A DNA stretch of 64,000 nt. Origin: Fibrella aquatilis. Its GTDB lineage: Bacteria; Bacteroidota; Bacteroidia; Cytophagales; Spirosomataceae. This document shows positions 51,527 to 59,598 of the stretch, piece after piece. Below the pieces are notes generated by a model, which worked only from the letters and a program-made list of their open reading frames with translations, searched no databases and was not told the DNA's origin. A program made the position numbers and the translations under genes. Location: positions 1-64,000 of the forward strand of contig NZ_JAFMYU010000006.1 of assembly GCF_017353255.1 (NCBI RefSeq). Direction: 5' to 3'. Numbering within the stretch: position 1 is the stretch's first letter; the number at the start of each line of letters is the position of its first letter.

Positions 51527-52669
51527 ATGTCTTTCTCCCAACTCGGCTTGTCCGAATCGCTGCAACGAGGCGTTGCCAATCAGGGTTACGCGAACCCCTA
51601 CCCCATTCAGGATCAGGCCATTCCGGCTATTTTAGCAGGGCGCGACGTGCTGGGCATTGCCCGGACGGGGTCGGGGAAAACGGCGAGTTTTGTCTTGCCT
51701 ATTCTCGAAAAGTTGCAGGCGTTTACCGTCACCAAAAAGCAGCCCGTGCGGGTGCTGGTGGTCGTGCCCACGCGTGAGTTGGCAGCGCAGGTAGCCGAGG
51801 TATTCCAGGCGTTTGGCGACTATGTCATGCGCGGTGTGAAAACCGTAGCTGTCTTTGGTGGCGTATCCATTGCCCCGCAACTCGCCGCCGTGCGCGGGGC
51901 CGACGTACTCGTGGCTACCCCCGGCCGGCTGCTCGACCTGGTGGCGCAGAAGGCGCTCAAACTATCGTCGGTGAGCATACTGGTGCTTGACGAGGCCGAC
52001 AAAATGCTCGATCTGGGTTTCGCCGATGAGATGAAGCAGGTGTTTGACTTGCTACCTACCGCCCGGCAAACCATTCTTTTCTCGGCCACCCTCGGCGACG
52101 GCGTGAAGGCCATGGGCGAACAAACCCTCCGCGACCCGCTAACCATCGACATACCCGAAGAACCCCTTGATATTGAGCAGATTAAGCAAACAGCCTACCG
52201 CACCACGCTCGAGCGCAAGGGCGTGTTGCTGCGGTATCTGATCAAAACTGGGAAGCTGAAGCAGGTGCTCGTCTTCGTTTCCTCCACCCGCACCGCCGAC
52301 AATGTGGTGGCGAAACTGGTGAAAAACGGCATTCAGGCGGCGGCCATGCACGGCGATAAATCGCAGGCGGCTCGCACCGAAACGCTGAACAAATTCAAGG
52401 CGGGCAAACTCACCGTGATGGTAGCTACCGACCTCATTTCCAGAGGCATAGATATTCAGTTTCTGCCCCACGTGGTCAACTTCGAACTGCCCCGTTCGCC
52501 CAAAGACTACGTGCACCGCATTGGTCGCACGGGCCGCGCCGAAGCCTCCGGCGAAGCCATCTCGCTCATCACCCCCGACGATGAACACCATTTCAAGGTG
52601 ATCCAGAAAAAGATGGGCAAGCGCGTGGACATCACCGACACCGCCGACCTGGCCCTGACGGGTTATTAG
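51527..52669 (+). CDS. DEAD-box RNA helicase, RhlE type
   Basis: A 380-residue SF2 helicase with the canonical motifs: FSQLGLSESLQRG, YANPYPIQDQAIP (Q motif), ARTGSGKTASF (Walker A), VLDEADKMLDLGF (motif II), FSATLGDGV (motif III), ATDLISRGIDI and HRIGRTGRA (motif VI). The C-terminal extension is short, unlike typical RhlE with its long basic tail. Role in RNA remodelling or ribosome assembly. It is directly downstream of the DEVD helicase across an inverted repeat, and the GNAT gene follows 9 bp after its stop. Confidence 0.9.
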   Translation: MSFSQLGLSESLQRGVANQGYANPYPIQDQAIPAILAGRDVLGIARTGSGKTASFVLPILEKLQAFTVTKKQPVRVLVVVPTRELAAQVAEVFQAFGDYVMRGVKTVAVFGGVSIAPQLAAVRGADVLVATPGRLLDLVAQKALKLSSVSILVLDEADKMLDLGFADEMKQVFDLLPTARQTILFSATLGDGVKAMGEQTLRDPLTIDIPEEPLDIEQIKQTAYRTTLERKGVLLRYLIKTGKLKQVLVFVSSTRTADNVVAKLVKNGIQAAAMHGDKSQAARTETLNKFKAGKLTVMVATDLISRGIDIQFLPHVVNFELPRSPKDYVHRIGRTGRAEASGEAISLITPDDEHHFKVIQKKMGKRVDITDTADLALTGY

Positions 52670-52678
52670 GCCAACACC

Positions 52679-53158
52679 ATGCTGCCCTTACTCCAGACCG
52701 ACCGACTGGCAATTGCTCCACTGGCCGTGACCGAAAGCGAGTTTATTCGTGAATTGGTCAACACAAAAGGTTGGCTCGATTTTATTGGTGATCGGCATGT
52801 TTATTCAGCCGACGATGCCCGTACGTTTTGTCAGGCAATTATTGATTCGCCAACACGCCATTATTTCGTTGTTTCTCAAATAGAAACCAATCTACCGCTC
52901 GGCATTGTCTCATTGGTAAAACGCGATTACCTGGATCACGAAGATATTGGTTTTGCTTTTTTGCCCATACATATGGGCCATGGATACGCCTACGAGGCCA
53001 CCAGGGCCGTTTTAGCCTACCTTCAGCAACGCCCTATTTTAGCCACGACAGTACCAGAAAATACAAACTCAATTAATTTATTAGTAAAACTTGGGTTTGT
53101 AATGTATGATTCATTAATACAAGAAAGAGAAAAAATACTGGTATTCATGTTAAGATAA
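52679..53158 (+). CDS. GNAT family N-acetyltransferase
   Basis: A 159-residue acetyltransferase of the RimJ/RimL-like type. LQTDRLAIAPLAVTESEF begins the fold, GIVSLVKRDYLDHEDIGFAFLP gives strands 3-4, and HMGHGYAYEATRAVLAYLQ is the acetyl-CoA pyrophosphate loop. NSINLLVKLGFVMYD is the family end. Substrate unknown (alpha-amino groups of proteins or small molecules). Its composition shifts to AT-rich, mostly at the 3' end, compared with the helicase genes, suggesting acquisition. Confidence 0.85.
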   Translation: MLPLLQTDRLAIAPLAVTESEFIRELVNTKGWLDFIGDRHVYSADDARTFCQAIIDSPTRHYFVVSQIETNLPLGIVSLVKRDYLDHEDIGFAFLPIHMGHGYAYEATRAVLAYLQQRPILATTVPENTNSINLLVKLGFVMYDSLIQEREKILVFMLR

Positions 53159-53249
53159 TTTAGGCTGCGCTTCAGATCAATGCAACACACATTCTAAACA
53201 AAACTGAGTTTTCAGTGCTTTTACAGATGTACCAACGTCTTGAAAAGCC

Positions 53250-53654
53250 ATGAAAATTGCACTCAACATATTGTTGTTGGCAGTGTCTGTAGCGCCGGTG
53301 TTTTCCCAAACCAAGTTAGCCACAACTACCCCGCCCGCGGTGGTGTCGGTGGTGGAAGGTCTCACCGGCAAACAGTTCGTACCCGACACTGCCTACACCG
53401 CCCTGTCAACCGAAGACGCGACCCTGCTGGCAAAAGAACCTCGCGCCAACTGGGACATACCCCGCGAATCGGGTAAGTACATGACCTACTCCAACCTGGT
53501 AGTGGGCACCCGTTCGTACCAGTTGCTCATTGCCAAAGACCCCAAAGAGGAATTTGCCAAAGCAACCCTGCTACGCTACACCACGCCCACCTCGAAACCC
53601 GAACCCATTGCGCGGGGCACCCTGAAACCAAAAGCGGTCGAGAAAGCCAAGTGA
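53250..53654 (+). CDS. Small exported protein of unknown function
   Basis: A 134-residue protein with signal peptide MKIALNILLLAVSVAPVFSQ. The mature part has no family I recognise; it contains VSVVEGLTGKQFVPDTAYTALS and a Lys-rich end (RGTLKPKAVEKAK). Beta-strand-rich with Thr/Pro linkers. It faces the P450 gene across a 47-bp inverted repeat. Confidence 0.65.
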   Translation: MKIALNILLLAVSVAPVFSQTKLATTTPPAVVSVVEGLTGKQFVPDTAYTALSTEDATLLAKEPRANWDIPRESGKYMTYSNLVVGTRSYQLLIAKDPKEEFAKATLLRYTTPTSKPEPIARGTLKPKAVEKAK

Positions 53655-53673
53655 GGTAAGTTATGGGTGTTGG

Positions 53674-53805
53674 TCAGCGTATTGCTGACGCACGGCTCCT
53701 CGACTCCGCTCGGAGTGACAACCACCTTGACTTAAGCTAGGATGCTGTCTTATTTTCCTGTCACTCCGAGCGGAGTCGAGGAGCCGCGCATCAGCAATAC
53801 GCTGA
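53674..53805. repeat. Composite inverted repeat with REP-like core
   Basis: Arms 53674-53720 and 53759-53805 are 47 nt long with two mismatches and a 38-nt loop. The outer section is TCAGCGTATTGCTGA plus a GC module; the inner section (53697-53720) is a CTCGACTCCGCTCGGAGTG element that recurs, with changes, at 62937-63087. The loop begins ACCACCTTGACTTAA, also shared with that locus in the opposite orientation. Confidence 0.95.
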
Positions 53806-53854
53806 CAACGATCTATCTGGAACTCACGCTACCTTAGCAAATGCCAAACGCCCC

Positions 53855-55210
53855 TTACAACCGGGCCGTTAGCCGTAGCCAGATGTGCCGGTTGGGGCGT
53901 AGCGTAATCAGCGGCTGGGGGCGAATCGGTTTTCCATCAATCAGTTGTATATCAAACGATTGTACCAGTAGGGCCAGCAAAATTTGCATTTCCATCAGGG
54001 CAAACTGGTTGCCGATGCACAGCCTTGGCCCGCCCCCAAATGGCAGGTATGCATACGCCGGGCGACCAGCGTCGGCACCGGGCGCGAAACGGTCGGGGTC
54101 GAAACGGTCAGGGTCGGGCCAGTTGGTGGGGTCATGGTGAAGCAGGTAGGGACTAACCACCACCGTGTCGCCTTTAGGAATGCGGAACGGACCGATGTGG
54201 TCGTCGGCGAGGGCCATGCGGCTCATAGCCCAGGCGGGGGGATACAGCCGCATCGACTCCTGCACCACCTGCATGGTGTAGGGTAACGTTCGGAACGCTT
54301 CTACCGGCGGGAGGCTTTCGCTTGCGCCCGTTCCCAACACCGTGGCTACCTCGGTTTGCAGCCGCTTGAGAATGGCCGGGTGGCTGGCCAGAAGATACAT
54401 AGTCCAGGCCATGGAAACGGCGGTGGTCTCGTGGCCGGCCGTAAACAGGGTCACGCACTCGTCGCGGAGTTGGGCATCGGGCATCCGTTGGCCCGTGTCT
54501 TCGTCTTCGGCGTAGAGCAGCATATCGAGCAAATCATCGTGGCGGGTGCCGGTTCGTTTGCGGTTGGCAATGAAGCCGTAGATCAGCGCATCGACCTGCC
54601 GACGGGCGTTGTTGTAGCGAACATTATTGGGCGTGGGCCAGTTCGTCGGCCATTTAATGGGCGATAATAACGTCTTGTTGGCCAACACGTTGAGCGTCTC
54701 CAGCGAGTGCGATAGGCCATCGAGCCGTTGCCCGGCGTCGGTGCTGAATAGGGTTTTGCACACAATGCGCATGGTCACGTCCATCAGCGCCTGCGACATA
54801 TTGACGGGGCCGCTTAGGTCGCCTTGCCGCAGTTGGGCCACCCACGCGGCCGATTCCTCTACCATCGTACTGGCCAGGACCGTGATCTTCTGCCGGTGAA
54901 AAGCGGGCTGGGCCAGCCGCCGCTGATGCCGCCAGAAATCGCCGTCGCTGGTGAGGAGGCCTTCGCCCAAAAAACGTTTCAGCACCCGAAACGCGGGCGA
55001 CCGGCCATAGTTACGGTGGTTTTCCTGCAAGACATATTTCACGTCTTCGGGCCGGAACACCATATACTGGTTGCGGCCGCCAATATTGATGCGCACTACC
55101 CGGTCATACTGCCGTTGCAGCTTCATGAACATACCCAGCGGGTCGCGGGCAACGGCCAGGGTATTGCCCACCAACGGCCAACCCGGATGAACAGGCGCAA
55201 TTATTTCCAT
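53855..55210 (-). CDS. Cytochrome P450
   Basis: A 451-residue haem monooxygenase without an N-terminal membrane anchor. The oxygen-binding I-helix AGHETTAVSMAW (about residue 250), the K-helix ESMRLYPPAWAMSR (ExxR) and the haem-ligand loop FGGGPRLCIGNQFALMEMQ (Cys about 400) are in place. It resembles bacterial P450s of the fatty-acid/CYP102-like group. The redox partner is not in the window. A TATCTTTA -7-like box lies about 30 bp upstream. It is divergent from a LacI-type regulator 95 bp away, which might control it; that is inference. Confidence 0.9.
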   Translation of the reverse strand: MEIIAPVHPGWPLVGNTLAVARDPLGMFMKLQRQYDRVVRINIGGRNQYMVFRPEDVKYVLQENHRNYGRSPAFRVLKRFLGEGLLTSDGDFWRHQRRLAQPAFHRQKITVLASTMVEESAAWVAQLRQGDLSGPVNMSQALMDVTMRIVCKTLFSTDAGQRLDGLSHSLETLNVLANKTLLSPIKWPTNWPTPNNVRYNNARRQVDALIYGFIANRKRTGTRHDDLLDMLLYAEDEDTGQRMPDAQLRDECVTLFTAGHETTAVSMAWTMYLLASHPAILKRLQTEVATVLGTGASESLPPVEAFRTLPYTMQVVQESMRLYPPAWAMSRMALADDHIGPFRIPKGDTVVVSPYLLHHDPTNWPDPDRFDPDRFAPGADAGRPAYAYLPFGGGPRLCIGNQFALMEMQILLALLVQSFDIQLIDGKPIRPQPLITLRPNRHIWLRLTARL

Positions 55211-55305
55211 AGGTACATAGTTCCGAAAAAGTGTTCCTAAAGATACAACACCAGTATTGCTCCGGTTGCGCGTACTTTTACAGGCTTTTTTAACCGCCTA
55301 TTGCC

Positions 55306-56328
55306 TTGGATGCCGTTACGATCAAAGACATTGCCCGTGCGCTGAATCTGTCAACCTCCACAGTATCGCGGGCGTTGCGGGGCAGCTACGAGATCAGCGC
55401 CGAAACCAAGCGGCTGGTGATGGACTATGCCGAGCGGATCAACTACCAGCCCAACCCTATTGCGCTGAGCCTCAAGGAAAACCGCAGCCGGGTGCTGGGT
55501 GTGATTGTGCCGCAGATTGCCAATAACTTCTTCTCGCAGGCCATCAACGGCATCGAGGCCATTGCCTACAACCGGGGCTATCACGTGATTATCATGCAGA
55601 GCCACGAGTCGCTGGAACGCGAGGTGCTGACGGTGCAACAGGCCATGGCCCGCCGCGTAGATGGCCTGCTGATTTCTATCTCCAGCCAAACCAATAACCT
55701 GGCCCACCTGCACGCCATTCAGCAGCGCAACGTCCCGATTGTGATGTTCGACCGGGTGTCGGCGGAACTGGACGCGCCCAAGATCGTAGCCGATAATTTT
55801 GGCGGGGCCTTTGCCGCCACCGAGCACCTGATTCAGACCGGGCGGCGGCGCATTGCCTTTGTGGCCATCCCGCCCTACATGGCCATCACGCAGGACCGGC
55901 TGGCGGGCTACAAGGCAGCCCTGACCCAGTACGGCCTCCCCTACGACGACGACCTGGTGCGGTTTGTGGGGTTTCAGGAACACGAGTTCGACCCCGTCAT
56001 TGACGACCTGTTGCGGCTATCTACCCCACCCGACGCCTTCTTTATGGCTTTCGACCGGCTGGCGCTCTGGTGCATGACGGCTCTCCGCAAGCGGAATATC
56101 GCCATTCCTGAACAGGTGTCCTTGATTGGGTTCACCAACATCAGCGTGGCCGAACTCCTCGACCCGCCCATGAGCACGGTGGTGCAGCCCGCCCAGGAGA
56201 TCGGCCAAACCGCCGCCGAGCGCCTCATCGAACTCATCGAGCTAAAAGAAAAAGCCCCCGCCACCAGCACCGTCAAAATCCCCAACACCCTGATTGTCAG
56301 AGAATCGACGAAGCGAAAGACTGAATGA
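55306..56328 (+). CDS. LacI-family transcriptional regulator
   Basis: A 340-residue repressor. The HTH is at residues 3-26 (TIKDIARALNLSTSTVSRALRG), followed by the hinge helix and a periplasmic-binding-protein-like effector domain (VLGVIVPQIANNFFSQAINGIE, GRRRIAFVAIPP, DRLALWCMTALR). The TTG at 55306 is chosen because it yields MDAVTIKDIA, the usual Bacteroidota start, and no ATG precedes it in frame. The ligand is probably a sugar. The nearest sugar genes are the rhamnose/pectin genes 3 kb downstream, but the P450 is closer. The stop codon lies in a GAAAGAGTG word repeat. Confidence 0.9.
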   Translation: MDAVTIKDIARALNLSTSTVSRALRGSYEISAETKRLVMDYAERINYQPNPIALSLKENRSRVLGVIVPQIANNFFSQAINGIEAIAYNRGYHVIIMQSHESLEREVLTVQQAMARRVDGLLISISSQTNNLAHLHAIQQRNVPIVMFDRVSAELDAPKIVADNFGGAFAATEHLIQTGRRRIAFVAIPPYMAITQDRLAGYKAALTQYGLPYDDDLVRFVGFQEHEFDPVIDDLLRLSTPPDAFFMAFDRLALWCMTALRKRNIAIPEQVSLIGFTNISVAELLDPPMSTVVQPAQEIGQTAAERLIELIELKEKAPATSTVKIPNTLIVRESTKRKTE

Positions 56329-56350
56329 GTGAAAGAGCGAGAGAGCGAAA
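56326..56350. repeat. Unpaired GAAAGAGTG-family word repeat at the lacI stop
   Basis: TGAGTGAAAGAGCGAGAGAG and following bases match the word family at 24470-24494. The TGA is the LacI stop codon. No reverse-complement arm follows. Confidence 0.65.
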
Positions 56351-56437
56351 GCCCTGATTAGGCGAATTTGGCTTTTATTTCGGTCCTCGTCTGACAATGT
56401 CTAAGTCTTGATTTTTAACTACAGTTGAGCATTAATA

Positions 56438-57004
56438 ATGATTGAACAGATTAATGAATTGATTGACAAGGTCATTTTAATGCAGGACGCATCAATGAAA
56501 GATTACCCCGAATTGATGGAGGAATATCAACGACATCCTGTCCCGGCAAACTCTGATTTAACCAAAGTGCCAACCTTGTTGCCAAATTATTATCAGGCTA
56601 TTTCACCAATGCTCCATGAACGCTTTAAACGTTTTGGAACTTGGACATGGGGGCCTCTTGGCAATTGGCTGAGTTTAGAGGACATGGAAAATATTTGCCG
56701 AGATTGGGACAAGGTCAAGCCTGAAAATGACTATGTGAGTTGGTTAAAGGCAATAGCTGAAAATTGGGAGAACGATGCCATCCGTTTGTTTCGCCCAGAG
56801 CGCATTTCAGTTTTTGCCGCCAACCGTGACAGTTACGAACGAATTTATCTAATGTGGTTTGACAGTATGGAAGAGCCAGAGTTGTGGATAGAAGACAGTA
56901 ATGGTGTCGGTCGCTTTAAAGACTTTTCCGCTTTCTTGCAGTGGCTCCCTGTTGAAGACATTTCAACTTATGAGCCACATTGGATATTAGGCTACAGCAA
57001 GTGA
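56438..57004 (+). CDS. SMI1/KNR4 (SUKH)-like hypothetical protein
   Basis: A 188-residue acidic cytosolic protein. The central ERFKRFGTWTWGPLGNWLSLEDM and the C-terminal LMWFDSMEEPELWIEDSNGVGRFKDFSAFLQWLP resemble SUKH superfamily immunity or scaffolding proteins. The gene is clearly AT-richer than its neighbours and marks the start of an accessory stretch (56330-58630). No matching toxin is next to it. Confidence 0.55.
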   Translation: MIEQINELIDKVILMQDASMKDYPELMEEYQRHPVPANSDLTKVPTLLPNYYQAISPMLHERFKRFGTWTWGPLGNWLSLEDMENICRDWDKVKPENDYVSWLKAIAENWENDAIRLFRPERISVFAANRDSYERIYLMWFDSMEEPELWIEDSNGVGRFKDFSAFLQWLPVEDISTYEPHWILGYSK

Positions 57005-57144
57005 AGGGAAATTTTCGCTCTGCGTGGGGGTAGCTGCGGGCATTGGGTGGTCAAACCATAGGATAGGCACAACGGGCGTATTGCTAACAACCTTAAGTAG
57101 TAAGCGAGAATGTGGCGCGGTAGGCTGTTGTACACGATGTAAAG

Positions 57145-57492
57145 TTATGAGGCTACAGCTTTGAGCAATTCTTTCTGCCTGGCCTCTGGTACGTTCAGCC
57201 GTTTCATCTCACGCTTAGCTTTATGGTAAACCATATCGCGGTTGTAGTTTCGCTGCGCGTTGAGCCAGAAAGAGGCGTCTATCTGTAATGCTTGCTCAAG
57301 CTTTAAAGCCATCGCTACCGATACGCTTTTCTTGCCACGGATTAATTCAGAAATGAACGTAGCACTTATGCCAAGCAGCTCCGCCAAGTGCTTCTGAGTG
57401 ATATTCCTCGCTTCTAATTCGTCGGCTAGCATTTCGCCTGGATGCGTGGGGTGAGCCGGAAAAATTTCTTCGCCTAAACTGCTGAGTGTCAT
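57145..57492 (-). CDS. higA: HigA family addiction-module antitoxin
   Basis: A 115-residue protein beginning with EIFPAHPTHPGEMLADELEARNITQ, which is the HigA (VapA/VapI-type) family signature. An XRE HTH (HLAELLGISATFISELIRGKKSV) and a C-terminal AQRNYNRDMVYH helix follow. HigA normally neutralises HigB and represses the pair. The ATG (57492) overlaps an upstream TGA as TGATG. The codons before that TGA read ETDYH, as in the C-terminus of HigB toxins, but a TAA only 8 codons further upstream breaks the frame. The toxin thus appears lost, leaving a possible 8-codon remnant. Confidence 0.85.
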   Translation of the reverse strand: MTLSSLGEEIFPAHPTHPGEMLADELEARNITQKHLAELLGISATFISELIRGKKSVSVAMALKLEQALQIDASFWLNAQRNYNRDMVYHKAKREMKRLNVPEARQKELLKAVAS

Positions 57493-57521
57493 CAGTGATA
57501 ATCGGTTTCAGACGTGTATTA
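57493..57521 (-). pseudogene. Possible HigB toxin C-terminal remnant
   Basis: On the minus strand the codons YTSETDYH followed by TGA run into the higA ATG (TGATG), the overlap usual in higBA operons. HigB proteins commonly end in DYH. Just upstream an in-frame TAA (57521-57519) stops the reading. With only eight codons, chance similarity cannot be excluded. Confidence 0.35.
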
Positions 57522-57555
57522 TCTAAACAAGGCAACCTCCATAACTAAACTATCA

Positions 57556-57702
57556 GTTTCCCAACAGCCACCGGGCTAATTCACCACCTGCTTTAACGTT
57601 TTCGTACTGAGCGGGGATGCGGCGGCCATCGACGTATTCGTTGTAGAGCCAGGGGGCACCGAGGGCGAAGACGCGACCTTTGCCCAGCGTGGCGGTGGGC
57701 CT
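57556..57702 (-). pseudogene. 3' remnant A of a DUF4350-type hydrolase gene
   Basis: On the minus strand this segment encodes TLGKGRVFALGAPWLYNEYV and further residues up to WLLGN and a TGA stop at 57556-57558. It has no start or upstream coding sequence; at about 57703 it joins unrelated DNA. It is about 85-90% identical to 58331-58477 (remnant B). The protein end resembles the C-terminal region of unsaturated rhamnogalacturonyl hydrolases with a DUF4350-like tail. Confidence 0.75.
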
Positions 57703-57809
57703 CATGTGCTATGCATCAAGCGCAGAGCTGCGTGCCGGTGCTCAACAGCACAAAGGTCGAAAAAACCGTGAGTGGGTGACGGGTGGTTGGTTGACTTTGG
57801 TGCTAACGC

Positions 57810-58082
57810 TTACTGGTACGGTACCGCTTTGATAAGCCGAATGTCATTTAGCTCTGGTACATGCAAAATGTTTTCGGTCGGAATTACGCCCCGCTTAATC
57901 CAGTTGCTGACCACATTGGTCGATTTCAGACCGAAGCGCTTAGCGTATTCAGCGGGCGTGAGCCAATCTGTCAGGGGAAATTTCGTGCCATTTTGCTGAA
58001 GGAAAGCCGTTGCTTCTCCTATAATAGCTTCACTATCAGCCATTAACTCCTGAAAAGTCTGTTTTTTAGTGATCGTTTCCAT
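57810..58082 (-). CDS. Small HTH protein of a two-gene cassette
   Basis: A 90-residue protein. Residues 38-70 (WLTPAEYAKRFGLKSTNVVSNWIKRGVIP) look like a MerR/excisionase-type HTH. The N-terminal helix (TFQELMADSEAIIGEATAFLQQ) may dimerise. It lies 6 bp after the stop of the 74-residue gene, so the two are co-transcribed. Composition is AT-richer than the flanks. Together they sit between the two remnants of one gene. A regulator or antitoxin role is possible but not shown. Confidence 0.65.
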   Translation of the reverse strand: METITKKQTFQELMADSEAIIGEATAFLQQNGTKFPLTDWLTPAEYAKRFGLKSTNVVSNWIKRGVIPTENILHVPELNDIRLIKAVPYQ

Positions 58083-58088
58083 ATCCGT

Positions 58089-58313
58089 TCATTGTTCTAG
58101 CTCACTTAATAGTTTAGTGAACATAATCAGCTTGTCTAGTATAGCATTCTTCTCGTCTTCATCCATCTGCTCACTGGCATCGCGGAGGTACTGACGTAGG
58201 TGGGCTAGTTGCATCCGAACGTTGACAATTATTCGTTTGCGTTGTTCATCATCCACAAGTTGGCGGTGCTGGTTTAACAAAGCAAACATAGCTTTTGTTA
58301 CGCTGTGTAACAA
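58089..58313 (-). CDS. 74-residue helical protein of the two-gene cassette
   Basis: A small protein with no recognised family, predicted almost entirely helical (MFALLNQHRQLVDDEQRKRIIVN, YLRDASEQMDEDEKNAILDKLIMF). It has no signal peptide or Cys. It is the first gene of the pair with the HTH protein. The toxin-like or partner role is inferred only from the small operon form. Confidence 0.55.
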   Translation of the reverse strand: MLHSVTKAMFALLNQHRQLVDDEQRKRIIVNVRMQLAHLRQYLRDASEQMDEDEKNAILDKLIMFTKLLSELEQ

Positions 58314-58330
58314 GTCAATTGTAGTTTATC

Positions 58331-58603
58331 CTACCTTAACAACCACCGCGCTAATTCCCCACCCGCTTTAACGTTTTCGTACTGAGCGGGGATGCGGCGG
58401 CCGTCGACGTATTCGTTGTAGAGCCAGGGGTCGCCGGGGGCGAAAACGCGGCTTTTGCCAAGGGTGGCGGTGGCCATGACCACGTAGTCTTCATGGTGCA
58501 AAAGGGCCTTGGCAGGTCCGAAGAGGCCGATGGGAGCCAATTCTTTCTCGTAAATCTTGCGGGTGGAGGGGAAGACGGGGTTGCCCGCCAGAATCGGGAC
58601 CAA
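58331..58603 (-). pseudogene. 3' remnant B of a DUF4350/GH105-type gene
   Basis: An open segment of 90 codons (NPVFPSTRKIYEKELAPIG..., VFAPGDPWLYNEYVDGRRIP, GELARWLL, stop at 58331-58333) matches the C-terminal part of unsaturated rhamnogalacturonyl hydrolase-like proteins. The catalytic N-terminal part is missing, and the segment butts against the KdgF-type gene (58628). It is a pseudogene rather than a small gene. Its last 147 bp are duplicated as remnant A. Confidence 0.75.
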
Positions 58604-58627
58604 TCTTTGACAAAAACACGATCTATG

Positions 58628-58972
58628 CTACACAAAGTCAGTTCGCATGGGCGTGAACACGTCCACTAACGTACCAGCTTCGAGGCAGACGGCCCCGTGC
58701 CAGACGTTGGCGGGAATGAAGTAAGCATCACCCGCGCCGAGGGTGCGTTCAGTGCCGTCGATGGTGATGACGAAGCGGCCGCTTTCTACGTAGCTCGCCT
58801 GCGTATGTTCGTGGCGGTGCGCCGCGCCAATGCCGCCGGTGTCGAAGGCCACAAGCACCATCATCAGGGTGGCATCATAAGCCATGATCTTGCGTTTTAC
58901 GCCCTCGCCCACAATCTCCCAGGCAGGGTTGTCGGCAGTGGCAAAGCGATTTTCAAAGGCAGGGTGGGTCAT
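58628..58972 (-). CDS. KdgF-type cupin, pectin degradation
   Basis: A 114-residue single-domain cupin. The metal-site residues are in GAAHRHEHTQASYVESGRF (His/His, Glu) and the late His in IPANVWHGAVCL. KdgF linearises unsaturated galacturonate released from pectin. The assignment is inferred from the motif spacing and the neighbours: GH105-like remnants, a GH106 rhamnosidase and rhamnose mutarotase. A general cupin role cannot be excluded. Confidence 0.8.
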   Translation of the reverse strand: MTHPAFENRFATADNPAWEIVGEGVKRKIMAYDATLMMVLVAFDTGGIGAAHRHEHTQASYVESGRFVITIDGTERTLGAGDAYFIPANVWHGAVCLEAGTLVDVFTPMRTDFV

Positions 58973-59046
58973 CAGGGAAGTAAGTCGGGCTGGGTTCTTA
59001 GTTTCGTCTACAAGTAACTACGATTTTTCACGCAATACCTCATCCC

Positions 59047-59523
59047 ATGAAGACACCGGCCAGCTTCCTCCTACTCCTTCTGCTGAGCACATGCTGCCTT
59101 ACTTCCCTTCGCCCGGCCCGGATGCATGCCTACCAAACGTTGGCCCACCTTACCCCCGACGAAATCGCCGTTACCAAAGCCGCCGAGCAACTGCGCCTCG
59201 CCATGATCGACCCTACCAAGGAGGTGCTTATGACCCTTACTGCCCCTGAACTTAGTTATGGTCATTCAGCAGGCAACATAGAAACGCAGGCCGATTTTGT
59301 GAACGCGCTGGTAAGCGGTACGTCCGATTTTGTCAGCATAGACATCAGTAACCAGACGGTTACGGTGGTCGAAAACACGGCTGTGGTGCGGCATGTGCTG
59401 CTGGGACAGATCGTCAACAAAGGCGTGCCTGCCACAACAAAGCTGTCGGTGTTGCAGGTGTGGCTGAAGCGGAAAGGTAGCTGGGTACTGCTGGCTCGTC
59501 AGGCTACGAAACTGCCACAATAA
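59047..59523 (+). CDS. Exported NTF2-like (DUF4440) protein
   Basis: A 158-residue protein. The N-terminus (MKTPASFLLLLLLSTCCLTSLR) is a signal peptide. The mature part follows the SnoaL/NTF2 fold: EQLRLAMIDPTKEVLMTLTAPELSYGHSAG, then DFVNALVSGTSDF, and strands VRHVLLG and WLKRKGSWVLLARQATKL. Members are small-molecule-binding or isomerase-like proteins. It precedes the rhamnosidase by 75 bp on the same strand and may be co-expressed with it. Confidence 0.82.
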   Translation: MKTPASFLLLLLLSTCCLTSLRPARMHAYQTLAHLTPDEIAVTKAAEQLRLAMIDPTKEVLMTLTAPELSYGHSAGNIETQADFVNALVSGTSDFVSIDISNQTVTVVENTAVVRHVLLGQIVNKGVPATTKLSVLQVWLKRKGSWVLLARQATKLPQ

Positions 59524-59598
59524 TCCATTTGCAGTTGTCCCACACTGTGTTTTCCAGCCAAACCGACGCGTACAGATTGCTCCCCTGTAGCGAAACCG

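Noticed and set aside
57005-57144. Bases resembling an integron attC recombination site (ACAACGGGCGTATTGCTAACAACC region)
   Set aside because: The core GTTRRRY and matching RYYYAAC ends do not align on inspection, and no integrase is present.
58351-58635. 94-codon minus-strand frame in another phase over the DUF4350 remnant
   Set aside because: Composition is Pro/Ser/Arg-rich as in shadow frames; the DUF4350-like phase has the clear homology.
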